Counted from the first letter of the stretch, positions 45,394-54,504 are shown. The stretch is DNA of 64,000 bases from Aestuariispira insulae (GCF_003385955.1 NZ_QRDW01000001.1:372001-436000); one strand, 5' to 3'. Notes: generated by a model from the letters alone, not told the origin. Translations and numbers: made by a program.

Positions 45394-46800
45394 TCAATCG
45401 CTGCCCAGCGGCGGCATCCGATTCCAGGCATCCAAGGCGGCCACCTTGTAAGCTTCCGCCAGGGTCGGATAGTTGAAGGTATTTTCCACAAAGTATTCCA
45501 TGGTGCCTTTCAGGTTCAATACCGCCTGGCCGATATGGATCAGTTCGGTCGCACCCTCACCCACAATATGACAGCCCAGCAGACGCCTGGTCTTCATGGA
45601 AAAGATCAGCTTCATCATGCCATCTTCCAGGCCCATGATCTGGCCCCTGGAGGTTTCGCGGAACCGGCAGATCCCACATTCATAAGCGATACCGCGTTCC
45701 TGGACCTCTTCCTCGCTCATGCCGCAGGTGGACATTTCCGGCACGCTGTAGATGCCATAGGGGAAATATTCCGGCGCGTCATAGACATCGTCGCGCTCAA
45801 AAGCGTGGAAAGCGGCGATGCGCCCCTGCTCCATGGAGGTGGAGGCCAGGCTTGGGAAGCCGATCACATCGCCCGCGGCATAGATATGGTCCACCTCTGT
45901 CTGGAAAGTATCCTTGTCCCGGATGGTCAACCGACCGCGATGATCGCTGGACAGGCCCGCCTTATCCAAGTTCAGGCTGCCGGTATTGCCCATGCGCCCG
46001 GCCGCAAACAGCACCATGTCACATCGGATGACCCGCTTGTTTTCCAACTCGACAAAACAGGTATTCCCCTCGCGGGAGACTTTGGTCACTTTCTGGCCAA
46101 AGCGCAGGTTCATGCCCCGGTCCCGCAATTGATGGGTAAAATCCTCGATCAATTCCCGGTCGACAAAATCCAGCATGGAATTGCGCGGTTCCACCAGGGT
46201 GACATTCACATCGAGCGCACTGAAAATTGTGGCATATTCGACCCCGATCACGCCCGCACCAATGACACAAAGCGACTTCGGCACGTCATCGATATCCAGG
46301 ATCTCATCGCTATCCAACACGCGCTCACCGTCAAACGGGATATATTCCGGGCGGAACGGATGCGTTCCGGTCGCGATCAGGACGCGATGGGCCTTATATT
46401 GCTGTTTTTCACCATCAGAGGCCTCAACTTCCACCACATGGGGATCAACAAAACTGGCGCAGCCATAGGTGATATGCACCTTGTTGCGGTTAAACTGATG
46501 CTCCAGCGTGTCCACTTCCTGACTGAGCGTAAGGTCCATCCGCTGTTTCAGATCAGCGGCGGTGATCTCTTCCTTCACCCGGTAGGACCGACCGTAAAAA
46601 GCACGTTCCCGCCAGCCGGAAAGGTTCAATACGGTCTCGCGCAAAGTCTTGGACGGGATGGTGCCGGTATGAACCGTGACACCGCCAACGGCCTTGTGTT
46701 TTTCCACCACATAGACGTTTTTGCCCCATTTGGCGGCCTGGATTGCCGCCCGTTTTCCGGCCGGCCCGCTGCCAATCACAAGCAGATCGCACTCAATCAT
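45394..46800 (-). CDS. sthA: Soluble (Si-specific) NAD(P)+ transhydrogenase
   Basis: 468-aa flavoprotein that reoxidises NADPH with NAD+. Fold of the pyridine nucleotide-disulfide reductases: FAD site IGSGPAGKRAAIQAAKWG, NAD site CVIGAGVIGVEYATIFSAL, second FAD site GRMGNTGSLNLD/YAAGDVIGFPSLAS. The redox Cys pair is absent: VHTGTIPSKTL replaces CxxxxC, which is the mark of SthA versus lipoamide dehydrogenase or mercuric reductase. 468 aa matches E. coli SthA (466). Together with NADP-type Icd it can balance NADPH. Confidence 0.95.
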   Translation of the reverse strand: MIECDLLVIGSGPAGKRAAIQAAKWGKNVYVVEKHKAVGGVTVHTGTIPSKTLRETVLNLSGWRERAFYGRSYRVKEEITAADLKQRMDLTLSQEVDTLEHQFNRNKVHITYGCASFVDPHVVEVEASDGEKQQYKAHRVLIATGTHPFRPEYIPFDGERVLDSDEILDIDDVPKSLCVIGAGVIGVEYATIFSALDVNVTLVEPRNSMLDFVDRELIEDFTHQLRDRGMNLRFGQKVTKVSREGNTCFVELENKRVIRCDMVLFAAGRMGNTGSLNLDKAGLSSDHRGRLTIRDKDTFQTEVDHIYAAGDVIGFPSLASTSMEQGRIAAFHAFERDDVYDAPEYFPYGIYSVPEMSTCGMSEEEVQERGIAYECGICRFRETSRGQIMGLEDGMMKLIFSMKTRRLLGCHIVGEGATELIHIGQAVLNLKGTMEYFVENTFNYPTLAEAYKVAALDAWNRMPPLGSD

Positions 46801-46943
46801 CTGACTTTATCCCTAAGCACCTTATGCCGGTACGACATCCCGCCCGGCAATTCCGCAGTTTCCCACAGGATACCTGCCAAGACCTTAACAGGCCTTTTTC
46901 TTTTTTTGATGAGCCGGTATCCAACTGCATACAACCTAACGAA

Positions 46944-46968
46944 AACGGCCCCCTTTTGGGAGGCCGTT
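46944..46968 (-). terminator. Terminator after the ThDP enzyme gene
   Basis: AACGGCC/GGCCGTT stem (46944-46950 with 46962-46968) extended by an inner CCC/GGG, T-rich on the minus strand (TTTTCGTT). It lies beyond the gene's stop, before sthA. Confidence 0.7.
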
Positions 46969-47021
46969 ATAAGGCGAATGCATGTCTATTTGCGACATTC
47001 GATATATCAAACAGAAATAGA

Positions 47022-48707
47022 TTACCGTCCCTTCGCAACCGCCCTGATTTCGCTCAGACTCGCATTCGGTGTTAGCGCCTCCGGATCCACCCGGATCTCG
47101 ATCAGAGCCGGTTTTCCAGAAGCCTGGGCACGCTCGAAAGCGAGAGCAAACTGATCGGTGGCAGTGACCAGTTCGCCATGGGCGCCATAGGCCTTGGCCA
47201 GCGCGCAGAAATCAGGGTTTTTCAGCTGGGTACCGCTTATCCGTTCGGGATATTCCCGTTCCTGATGCATGCGGATCGTGCCGAACATGCCATTATTCAC
47301 CACGATGAAAATAACCGGCAGGTCATATTGCACAGCCGTCGCCAGTTCCTGGCCATGCATCATATAGCAACCGTCACCGGCCAGCGCGACCACGGTGCGG
47401 TCAGGATGCACATGCTTGGCCGCGATGGCCGCCGGCACACCATAACCCATGGAACCGCTGGTCGGGGCCAACTGGGTCCGGTAGCTGCGATATTGATAAA
47501 AGCGGTGCAGCCAGATGGCATAATTTCCAGCCCCGTTACACAGGATCGAATCCTCGTCCAGATGGGCGCGCAGCCAGAGCATCACCTCGCCCATCTGGAC
47601 ATCACCCGGCACCTTGGCCGGGACACAATGATCCTGATAATCCCGGTGGCCCTCGGCCGTGCTATCGGACCAGGCATCGCTGGCCACCCGCTCGAGGGCT
47701 GCCGCCGCCTTCGCAAAAGACCTGGGATCCGCATGGATCGCCAAACTTGCCGCATAGACCCTGTTCAGCTCGGACGCATCCGCGTGTATATGCACCAGTT
47801 TCTGTTGCGGCACCGGGATATCCAGCAAGCTGTAGCCGCTGGTGGTCATTTCGCCCAGCCTGGCCCCCGCGACGATCAGGAGATCCGCCTCCTTCACCCG
47901 CTGAGCCAGTTTCGGATTCACGCCGATCCCCACATGGCCGACATAACAGGGATGGAGATTGTCAAAATAATCCTGGCAGCGGAAAGAAGCACCGGTCGCA
48001 AGATGGTTGGCTTGTGCAAAGGCCATAATGTCGCGGCAGGCATCCGCGTTCCAACCGCCACCGCCGACAATCATCATCGGCCGCCTAGCTTGGGAGAGCA
48101 TCTCGCGCAATTCCGCCATCCGTTCCATCGGCGGCGCGCTATCGATCCGGCGGTAACCCGGTGCATCCATACAGGTCGCATAATCAGTCAGCATGTCTTC
48201 CGGCAGGGCCAGCACCACCGGTCCCGGTCGCCCCGAGGTCGCGGTATGGAAGGCCCGGTTCAGATATTCCGGAATACGCGCGGCATCATCGATCTGGGCG
48301 ATCCATTTGGCCATCTGGCCGAACATACGCCGGTAATCGATCTCCTGAAAGGCCTCGCGCTCGACCATATCGCGCCCGACCTGCCCGATCAGCAGGATCA
48401 TCGGCGTGGAATCCTGATAGGCGATATGCACGCCCGCGCTGGCATTGGTGGCGCCTGGTCCTCTGGTCACCATACAAATGCCGGGTTCCCCGGTCAGTTT
48501 GCCATAGGCATCGGCCATCATCGCAGCCCCACCTTCCTGGCGGCAGATCACATAATCAATGTCGGTGTCATGCAGCGCATCCAGCACCGCCAGATAGCTT
48601 TCCCCCGGCACGCCAAATGCCGTTTTCACCCCATTTGCCTTCAACGCATCGACAAGAATTTCCCCGCCGGCACGACGCTGCAGATTTGCTGACATGCTGA
48701 TCGCCAT
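47022..48707 (-). CDS. ThDP-dependent enzyme of the acetolactate synthase/decarboxylase family
   Basis: 561 aa. Catalytic Glu in VICRQEGGAAMMADAYGKL, the family loop MVTRGPGATNASAGVHIAYQ, a central FAD/regulatory-type domain, and the ThDP-Mg motif GDGCYMMHGQEL...NNGMFGTI. Members include acetolactate synthase large subunits, oxalyl-CoA decarboxylase and sulfoacetaldehyde acetyltransferase. No ilvN small subunit is near, so it is probably not the anabolic acetolactate synthase; the substrate (a 2-keto acid or related acyl donor) is unknown. The start at 48707 is chosen by length; ATG 48695 is equal. Confidence 0.88.
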   Translation of the reverse strand: MAISMSANLQRRAGGEILVDALKANGVKTAFGVPGESYLAVLDALHDTDIDYVICRQEGGAAMMADAYGKLTGEPGICMVTRGPGATNASAGVHIAYQDSTPMILLIGQVGRDMVEREAFQEIDYRRMFGQMAKWIAQIDDAARIPEYLNRAFHTATSGRPGPVVLALPEDMLTDYATCMDAPGYRRIDSAPPMERMAELREMLSQARRPMMIVGGGGWNADACRDIMAFAQANHLATGASFRCQDYFDNLHPCYVGHVGIGVNPKLAQRVKEADLLIVAGARLGEMTTSGYSLLDIPVPQQKLVHIHADASELNRVYAASLAIHADPRSFAKAAAALERVASDAWSDSTAEGHRDYQDHCVPAKVPGDVQMGEVMLWLRAHLDEDSILCNGAGNYAIWLHRFYQYRSYRTQLAPTSGSMGYGVPAAIAAKHVHPDRTVVALAGDGCYMMHGQELATAVQYDLPVIFIVVNNGMFGTIRMHQEREYPERISGTQLKNPDFCALAKAYGAHGELVTATDQFALAFERAQASGKPALIEIRVDPEALTPNASLSEIRAVAKGR

Positions 48708-48854
48708 TCGTTGTTTTTATCCAGTTTTCAGGGGGTTATTTTTTAAGTTTTACCACACCCCAGCCTGGATTATGAACGGCTCCACCGCCACTTCAAGTGC
48801 GGTTTGCGCATGAAGTCACAACGAAGCGTTCCAGATACAATCCGTGAAACCGGA

Positions 48855-49190
48855 TCAGGCGACCTCGGCATCCGGGGTCATATTCTGCTTTTCCAGCAGC
48901 AGAATATCGGGAACACCAAGGCGTTCCGCCATTTCATTATATTCGTCAATCTTAGCCTGCGCATCCCGATGCAGCGATTTCAAATAGGCCATGGGACTGC
49001 GTAATTCCCAATGTTCTGGCGACCAGATCAACCGGCCTTTTTCATGCATATGGCGCAGATACTTCGGCGAGGCCCAAACCTCACCCGCATCTTTGGATTC
49101 ATGATAGAACCACAGACCTTCTTCATCCGCTTTTTGAAACATCGGCTCAAGGGCGGCGAGAATCGCTTGATTCTGGACGAGTTTGCTCAT
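48855..49190 (-). CDS. Conserved small protein of unknown function
   Basis: 111 aa, soluble and charged, with Trp-rich core (GLWFYHESKDAGEVWASP, GRLIWSPEHWELRSPM) and an amphipathic helix toward the C-terminus (DAQAKIDEYNEMAERLG). I do not recognise a named family. GGGAGG about 9 bases before the ATG supports expression. It lies between the ThDP enzyme (same strand) and the divergent GntR gene, so the three may form a functional unit. Confidence 0.65.
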   Translation of the reverse strand: MSKLVQNQAILAALEPMFQKADEEGLWFYHESKDAGEVWASPKYLRHMHEKGRLIWSPEHWELRSPMAYLKSLHRDAQAKIDEYNEMAERLGVPDILLLEKQNMTPDAEVA

Positions 49191-49289
49191 GAAGGCGGCC
49201 TCCCGTTATTTGGTTATCGTCAAATGGGATTATCCGCCGAAAATGTTCGCCCGTAAATGAATCTCACGTTTTTTCTTGATGCAAAGCGG

Positions 49290-49319
49290 TTTACGCACCC
49301 CTTTGTGATCACATAATAT
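49290..49319 (+). promoter_or_regulatory. Candidate gntR promoter overlapped by a palindrome
   Basis: -35 TTTACG (49290-49295), 18-base spacer, -10 TAATAT (49314-49319). The 10-base perfect palindrome TGTGATCACA (49304-49313) abuts the -10, an arrangement expected for autorepression by the downstream FCD-GntR protein. The same core lies at 29477-29486. Confidence 0.55.
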
Positions 49320-49377
49320 AAAGGCTCGCGTTCCCGGTGCTTAGGGTGGGACGCCTATCAAAGTAGGGAGACAGCGG

Positions 49378-50070
49378 ATGCCATCATTGGCGGAATCCAT
49401 TTCATTGATCAGTGGGGACAGACCTGACCATCTAACCTTGCAGGAACAGGTTTACCAAAGGATCCGCCTGGACATCATGACCGGGAAATTTATTCCCGGG
49501 AAATCCGTTACCATACGCGGCCTGGCGGAAACGCTGGGCACCAGCCCGATGCCGGTGCGTGAGGCGCTGCGCCGTCTGGTGGCGGAACGCGCGCTGCAAC
49601 TGCTGCCCAACCGCCGGGTCTCAGTGCCAGCCATGACCATTGAGAAATACAGCGAACTAACCGCCGCGCGCGTGGCGTTGGAACCGCTGGCCGCGGAGCG
49701 TGCCCTTCCCCACATGGATGACGCGATGGTGGCCAAGCTCACCCGGCTGGATGCAGAAGTGGATGAAGGCATCCGCCTGGGCGATGTGGAACTGTATCTT
49801 TCCAAGAACCTGGAATTTCATTTCACCATGTATCGATGCGGGGAATCCCAGGTCATCATGCCAATGATTGAAAGCCTGTGGCTGCAGATGGTGCCGTTCC
49901 TCTATCTCGCCATGAAACGCAAGGGGCTTGGTGCGATCGTCGACCAGCATCAAGAGGCCCTAAGCGCGATCCGCAACCGCGATGCCGCCGCCCTGGCACA
50001 AAGCATCCGGCTCGATATTCTTGACGGCGTCAACCGCATGCCCGAGTCCGAATTCGTCGAAGAGTCTTAA
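49378..50070 (+). CDS. GntR family regulator, FCD subfamily
   Basis: 230 aa. N-terminal winged helix (about 20-85): DHLTLQEQVYQRIRLDIMTG, GLAETLGTSPMPVREALRRL; C-terminal all-helical FCD ligand domain (about 95-225) with a likely metal/ligand set in NLEFHFTMYRCG and DQHQEALSAI. FCD regulators usually respond to organic acids and repress nearby catabolic genes. The palindrome in its own promoter fits autoregulation. GGGAGACAGCGG precedes the ATG. The neighbouring ThDP gene is a plausible target. Confidence 0.9.
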   Translation: MPSLAESISLISGDRPDHLTLQEQVYQRIRLDIMTGKFIPGKSVTIRGLAETLGTSPMPVREALRRLVAERALQLLPNRRVSVPAMTIEKYSELTAARVALEPLAAERALPHMDDAMVAKLTRLDAEVDEGIRLGDVELYLSKNLEFHFTMYRCGESQVIMPMIESLWLQMVPFLYLAMKRKGLGAIVDQHQEALSAIRNRDAAALAQSIRLDILDGVNRMPESEFVEES

Positions 50071-50132
50071 ACATGCTTTTCAAGAGGCTGGCCGGTCTGG
50101 CAAAAGCCACCGGCCACGCGATATTTGGACAC

Positions 50133-50163
50133 AAAAAAACCGCCTTGCGGCGGTTTCTTTTTT
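50133..50163. terminator. Bidirectional terminator between gntR and tRNA-Glu
   Basis: 8-bp perfect stem (50137-50144 with 50149-50156), TTGC loop, A-run before and T-run after. It ends gntR transcription on the plus strand and follows the tRNA on the minus strand. Confidence 0.85.
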
Positions 50164-50183
50164 GGGTTCCAGTCAGACTGGAA

Positions 50184-50259
50184 TGGCGTCCCCTACGGGA
50201 TTCGAACCCGTGTTGCCGCCGTGAAAGGGCGGTGTCCTAGGCCTCTAGACGAAGGGGAC
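50184..50259 (-). tRNA. tRNA-Glu (anticodon TTC), CCA encoded
   Basis: The minus-strand sequence folds as a cloverleaf: acceptor GTCCCCT/AGGGGAC, anticodon stem CCGCC/GGCGG around loop CTTTCAC with anticodon TTC (Glu), T arm GGGTTCGAATCCC, discriminator G and encoded CCA (76 nt). No intron. Only tRNA seen in the window. It stands between a terminator and the ltaE gene, so it has its own promoter or is read with ltaE. Confidence 0.97.
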
Positions 50260-50330
50260 GCAGTGCCCTTCAGGCAGGCGGGTTTGTACTGGCTCCCCCG
50301 CCCCCTTGCAAGTCCTATTTTTCAATTTTT

Positions 50331-51362
50331 TTACTTTTTTCCGACCGCTGCGGCCAGAAGGGCGGAAACATGGGATTTTTCCGTGCTCCAGGCTGTGACA
50401 AAGCGGTAGCAGTCCGGCCCGCCCAGCGGCCAGTCATAAAATTCAAAGCCTTGCGCGCGGAGATTTTTGAAAATTGATTCCGGCAGACGGACAAAAACTT
50501 CGTTCGCCTGGACCTGATGAACAAGATCCACGCCATCCAACTGCGCCAGGCCGTTTCCAAGCTCACTCGCCATCTGATTGGCGTGACCGGCATTGCGCAG
50601 CCACAAATCATCACTCAGATAAGCCTCCAGTTGAGCGGAAAGAAAACGCATTTTGGAAAAAAGATGCCCGCCGCGTTTACGCCGGAAATGCATTTCCTGC
50701 TCGCGACTGCGGTCAAACAGAATCACCGCTTCCGCGCCCAGCGCCCCATTCTTGGTCGCCCCGAAAGACAGAATATCTACGCCTGCACGCCAGGTGATGT
50801 CGGCCGGTGCACAGTCAAGCCCGACCAGCGCATTGGCAAAACGCGCGCCATCCATATGAAGCGAGAGCTCAAATCGGTCGCAAACAGCCTTCATCGCTTT
50901 GACCTCATCAACCGTGTAGGCCAGCCCATATTCAGTTGCCTGCGTCAGGGACATACAAGCGGGCTGCACATGGTGGGCAACACCGCGCCAGTCCCAGTCC
51001 AGTGCCGCTGTCACGGCATCGGGTGTCAGCTTGGCCCCAGCCCCTGCCAGACCAATCAGCTTGGCCCCGTGGGTGAAAAATTCCGGCGCGCCGCATTCAT
51101 CCACATTAATATGGCTTTCCTCGTGACAGATCACCGCCCCATGGGGCGGGGTCAGCAGGGACAGCGAGAGCACATTGGCAGCCGTACCGGTGGCAACGGG
51201 AAAAATCGCCAGATCCGTCTCAAAGATCTCGCAGAGTTTTAAGCGCACCCTTTCAGTGACATCGTCGGCACCGTAGGGCATTTGCAGCCCCTGGTTAACC
51301 TTGGCCAGATGTTCGATGACTTCCGGATTGGCCGGCGTGGCATTGTCTGAACAGAAATTCAT
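50331..51362 (-). CDS. ltaE: Low-specificity L-threonine aldolase
   Basis: Cleaves L-threonine or L-allo-threonine to glycine and acetaldehyde; also works toward serine. 343 aa, fold-type I PLP enzyme of the beta-eliminating lyase family. PLP Lys204 in SFGATKNGALGAEAV; the PLP-Asp in LHMDGARFANAL; VATGTAANVLSL for the phosphate. Length and the C-terminal substrate residues fit threonine aldolase rather than tryptophanase. It sits directly upstream of the tRNA-Glu gene on the same strand. Confidence 0.92.
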   Translation of the reverse strand: MNFCSDNATPANPEVIEHLAKVNQGLQMPYGADDVTERVRLKLCEIFETDLAIFPVATGTAANVLSLSLLTPPHGAVICHEESHINVDECGAPEFFTHGAKLIGLAGAGAKLTPDAVTAALDWDWRGVAHHVQPACMSLTQATEYGLAYTVDEVKAMKAVCDRFELSLHMDGARFANALVGLDCAPADITWRAGVDILSFGATKNGALGAEAVILFDRSREQEMHFRRKRGGHLFSKMRFLSAQLEAYLSDDLWLRNAGHANQMASELGNGLAQLDGVDLVHQVQANEVFVRLPESIFKNLRAQGFEFYDWPLGGPDCYRFVTAWSTEKSHVSALLAAAVGKK

Positions 51363-51413
51363 TCTCGGCTATTCCCTTGAAACTAACCTGGCAACATTGG
51401 TTGCCCGAAAACC

Positions 51414-51770
51414 TTATGGCTGGGCCTGCAATGTCAGCACACCGCGCTTTTTCCCGGCTTCCATATCAAAGACCAAGATGGCTTCGCCATCCGCGGACTG
51501 ATACCGGACCAGCAAAAGCGCACCAGACACATGGGTGGACAGGACCCTGCTGCCCGCCGGCAATTTTTCCGTCACATCTCCGAAATGGCCGCCTGGCCCG
51601 GAAACCTGAACTGACGGCGTGGGAATATCGCCCGCTTCCTGCATCACCACGGCAGGGGTCTCTTCCTCCCCCATCCGGTTGAATTTCTTGACCATCAAAA
51701 TGGCGAGCGCCGTGGTCCCGGCCACGATCAGAACCCCCATGAAGATAACCAGCGCCTTAAGTCCTTGCAT
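51414..51770 (-). CDS. DUF6476-type small membrane-anchored protein
   Basis: 118 aa with an N-terminal membrane helix (LKALVIFMGVLIVAGTTALAI) followed by a KKF.R linker and a short periplasmic beta-rich domain (GGHFGDVTEKLPAGSRVLST; ILVFDMEAGKKRGVL). It looks like the alphaproteobacterial DUF6476 family that is often encoded beside RluA-type genes; function unknown. Divergent from rluD with 33 bases between starts. Confidence 0.65.
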   Translation of the reverse strand: MQGLKALVIFMGVLIVAGTTALAILMVKKFNRMGEEETPAVVMQEAGDIPTPSVQVSGPGGHFGDVTEKLPAGSRVLSTHVSGALLLVRYQSADGEAILVFDMEAGKKRGVLTLQAQP

Positions 51771-51803
51771 TGCTTACACCTGACTTGTATAGCCCATGCC
51801 ACC

Positions 51804-52781
51804 ATGGATGAGATCGAAACATACGAAATCGCGGTATTGCCGGAACATAAGGGCAAACGGCTGGACAAGGTCCTGGCCGATGCCCTGCCCGATTTTTCAC
51901 GCAATCGTCTCAAATCCCTGATCATTGATGGCGGGGCAGTGGTAGAAGGCCGGACGATAGCCGACCCGTCCCACCGGGTCAAACCCGGCAAGACCGTGAT
52001 CTTGTCTGTGCCGCATGCCGAAGAATTGGACCTGGTGCCGCAGGATATTCCCCTCACCATCGCCTATGAAGACGAACATCTGATCGTCGTCGACAAACCC
52101 GCCGGCATGGTGGTTCATCCGGCCCCGGGCAATGAAGACGGCACCCTGGTCAATGCGATCCTGCATCATTGCGGTGACAGCCTGCTGGGCATTGGCGGGG
52201 TCAAGCGCCCCGGTATCGTTCACCGGATCGACAAAGATACCAGTGGCCTGATCGTGATCGCCAAGGATGACCAGACTCACACGGCGCTCTCTGCCAAATT
52301 CAAGGCCAAGGATATGGAACGGCGCTATCAGGCGGTTGTCTGGGGCCTGCCCAATCCCACGTCCGGTCGGATTGAGGGCAATATCGGCCGCCATCCGGTT
52401 CACAGGAAACTGATGGCTGTGGTCAAAGCCGCCCAGGGTAAGCATGCGGTTACCCATTACAAGACATTGGAGGCTTTCGGCACCGGGGCCGCCCTGGTTG
52501 AATGCCAGCTGGAAACTGGTCGGACCCATCAGATTCGCGTTCATATGACCCATATCGGCCACCCTTTGATGGGGGATCCGGTCTATGGCCGGAGCTCAAA
52601 AACCCGGCGTGGCGGCATATCCACGGCGGCACAAGACTATCTCAGCACCTTTAATCGACAGGCATTGCACGCGAAAATTCTTGGCTTTGATCATCCGATC
52701 AGCGGTGAAAAACTCTCCTTTGAGAGCGATTTACCTAATGATATCAAAGATTTAATGATATCGTTGCGCCACAGTTCATAG
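51804..52781 (+). CDS. rluD: RluA/RluD family 23S rRNA pseudouridine synthase
   Basis: Converts uridines to pseudouridine in 23S rRNA helix 69, needed for ribosome function. 325 aa: N-terminal S4 RNA-binding domain (RLDKVLADALPDFSRNRLKS) and a catalytic domain with Asp143 in GIVHRIDKDTSGL, then YLALV-type strands written RRYQAVVWG and TGRTHQIRVHMTHIGHP. The frame is open 13 codons up to 51765, but the ATG at 51804 starts the S4 domain. Upstream of rpoH on the same strand, an arrangement common in alphaproteobacteria. Confidence 0.92.
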   Translation: MDEIETYEIAVLPEHKGKRLDKVLADALPDFSRNRLKSLIIDGGAVVEGRTIADPSHRVKPGKTVILSVPHAEELDLVPQDIPLTIAYEDEHLIVVDKPAGMVVHPAPGNEDGTLVNAILHHCGDSLLGIGGVKRPGIVHRIDKDTSGLIVIAKDDQTHTALSAKFKAKDMERRYQAVVWGLPNPTSGRIEGNIGRHPVHRKLMAVVKAAQGKHAVTHYKTLEAFGTGAALVECQLETGRTHQIRVHMTHIGHPLMGDPVYGRSSKTRRGGISTAAQDYLSTFNRQALHAKILGFDHPISGEKLSFESDLPNDIKDLMISLRHSS

Positions 52782-52908
52782 TCTTGTGACTGGCCAGTGC
52801 CCCAAAAATACCTTATTTTAGAATGATCATTCAGGTATTGAAAAGTGATCTGCGGATCCCAATCTATCGTAATGTAAAACAGGCTGTTCGTCTTAGGGGA
52901 GAAATTTA

Positions 52909-53799
52909 ATGGCTGGCATTGCCAACGTACCCGTGCTTACCCCCGAGGGTAATTTGCAGAGATATCTTGATGATATCCGCAAGTTTCCCATGCTGGAACC
53001 GGATGAGGAATTCATGCTGGCCAAGAGCTGGCGTGAACATGAGGATCGCGAAGCGGCTCAGAAACTGGTGACCAGCCATCTGCGTCTCGTGGCGAAAATT
53101 GCCATGGGATATCGCGGATATGGCCTGCCGGTGGCAGAACTGATTTCCGAGGGCAATGTCGGCATGATGCAAGCGGTCAAACGCTTTGATCCCGATCGCG
53201 GCTTCCGCCTGGCCACCTATGCAATGTGGTGGATCCGCGCATCGATCCAGGAATATATCCTGCATTCCTGGTCCTTGGTGAAGATGGGCACCACCGCCGC
53301 ACAAAAGAAACTTTTCTTCAATCTGCGCAAAATCAAAGGTCGCCTCCAGGCCTTTGATGAAGGCGACCTGTCGCCCGAGCATGTCAAACAGATTGCTGAG
53401 GAATTGAGCGTGCCGGAACAGGATGTGGTCAACATGAACCGCCGCCTGGCCGGGTCCGACAACTCCCTGAATGCTCCGTTGAAAGCAGATGGCGATGGCG
53501 AATGGCAGGACTGGCTGGAAGATGATACCGACAACCAGGAAACCATGCTGGCTGAATCGGAGGAGTTGACCCTGCGCCGTGAAATGCTGCAGGACGCGAT
53601 CAAACATCTCAACCCGCGCGAACAGGCGATTTTGACCGAGCGCCGCCTGAGTGAGCCGGCCAAGACGCTTGAGGAGTTGAGCCAGGAATACAATATCAGC
53701 CGCGAGCGTGTGCGTCAGATTGAGGTTCGCGCGTTCGAAAAACTGCAAAAAGCCATGAAGAATGCCGCTGTAGAACGCAAACTGGCATTACCGAGTTAA
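52909..53799 (+). CDS. rpoH: RNA polymerase sigma-32 factor (heat shock)
   Basis: Directs RNA polymerase to heat-shock promoters. 296 aa. Sigma region 2 contains LVTSHLRLVAKIAMGYRGYG and the RpoH hallmark KRFDPDRGFRLATYAMWWI; the RpoH box region is QKKLFFNLRKIKGRL; region 4 helix-turn-helix is LEELSQEYNISRERVRQIE. AGGGGAG precedes the ATG. The 127-base upstream region contains TTGAAA and CCAATCTAT elements that could be an RpoH-like promoter, not firmly assignable. Terminator follows at 53830. Confidence 0.97.
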   Translation: MAGIANVPVLTPEGNLQRYLDDIRKFPMLEPDEEFMLAKSWREHEDREAAQKLVTSHLRLVAKIAMGYRGYGLPVAELISEGNVGMMQAVKRFDPDRGFRLATYAMWWIRASIQEYILHSWSLVKMGTTAAQKKLFFNLRKIKGRLQAFDEGDLSPEHVKQIAEELSVPEQDVVNMNRRLAGSDNSLNAPLKADGDGEWQDWLEDDTDNQETMLAESEELTLRREMLQDAIKHLNPREQAILTERRLSEPAKTLEELSQEYNISRERVRQIEVRAFEKLQKAMKNAAVERKLALPS

Positions 53800-53829
53800 T
53801 TCGGCCGGGCAACCAGCGCGGAATAACAA

Positions 53830-53861
53830 AAAAGGGGGAGCTTCACTAAGCTCCCCCTTTT
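53830..53861 (+). terminator. Bidirectional terminator after rpoH
   Basis: 14-bp perfect stem (53830-53843 with 53848-53861), 4-base loop, A and T runs on the two sides. Also stops the convergent membrane protein gene. Confidence 0.9.
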
Positions 53862-53886
53862 CCGTTCCATTCGCCAGGATCCGGCG

Positions 53887-54486
53887 TTAACTCTCGGCAA
53901 CCTGGTCCTTATCCTTGTCTTCTTCAGTCCGCTTCCGTTGTTCTCCCGGTGCTTTCATCGCCTCTTCAGCGTCAGCAATAAGATCTTCCGGGATCAGCGG
54001 CGCGGTATCGGCCACTTCCAAGCCCCATTCCTTGGTCAATTCAAGCTGGCGCTGCTTCAATTTTTTCATCTGCACGTCGTTGGAAATGGTTTTCACCGAG
54101 AGGACCAATGGCGGCAATGTGTAATAAATCGCCCAACCAAGCCCCGCCAGGCCAAACATGATTCCCCAGTTGATCGGATCCCCAAGCATCTCGGCAGCCC
54201 GTTGGAGGCTGTCATCGCCGCTTTGCCACATATCCATGGCAACTATGAAGGTTCCCGCCATATTCAGATAGGCAACAGTTCTTGTCGCATGTCGGCGTGG
54301 GTGGTTATCGACAATGAATGCCACCAGTGTCGGCACCATGCCGCTGACGATCAACAGCATCGTCGCCGGAAACAGGACGCCTGCGACAATGATAATCAGC
54401 AGCCAGACCAATGGCGAGCGCATCGGGGATTTCTTGGCCACCGCCGGTTTTGCTTTTGCTGATTTTTTAGCTGGCTTCTTTGCCAT
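53887..54486 (-). CDS. Membrane protein with Lys-rich N-terminal tail, partner gene of the pseudokinase
   Basis: 199 aa. Residues 1-22 are a basic, Ala/Pro/Lys-rich tail (KKPAKKSAKAKPAVAKK). Hydrophobic segments lie at about 25-59 (one long helix or a hairpin) and 106-131; the C-terminal 65 residues form a charged coiled-coil-like helix with a very acidic/basic end. No family recognised. GGAGAGGCA before the ATG. It starts 18 bases after the pseudokinase stop, so both are surely co-transcribed. The conserved-looking block is FIVDNHPRRHATRTVAYLNM. Confidence 0.7.
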   Translation of the reverse strand: MAKKPAKKSAKAKPAVAKKSPMRSPLVWLLIIIVAGVLFPATMLLIVSGMVPTLVAFIVDNHPRRHATRTVAYLNMAGTFIVAMDMWQSGDDSLQRAAEMLGDPINWGIMFGLAGLGWAIYYTLPPLVLSVKTISNDVQMKKLKQRQLELTKEWGLEVADTAPLIPEDLIADAEEAMKAPGEQRKRTEEDKDKDQVAES

Positions 54487-54504
54487 TGCCTCTCCGATTA
54501 CCGA

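Noticed and set aside
47178-48692. 504-codon plus-strand open frame
   Set aside because: Antisense to the ThDP enzyme, whose motifs are complete.
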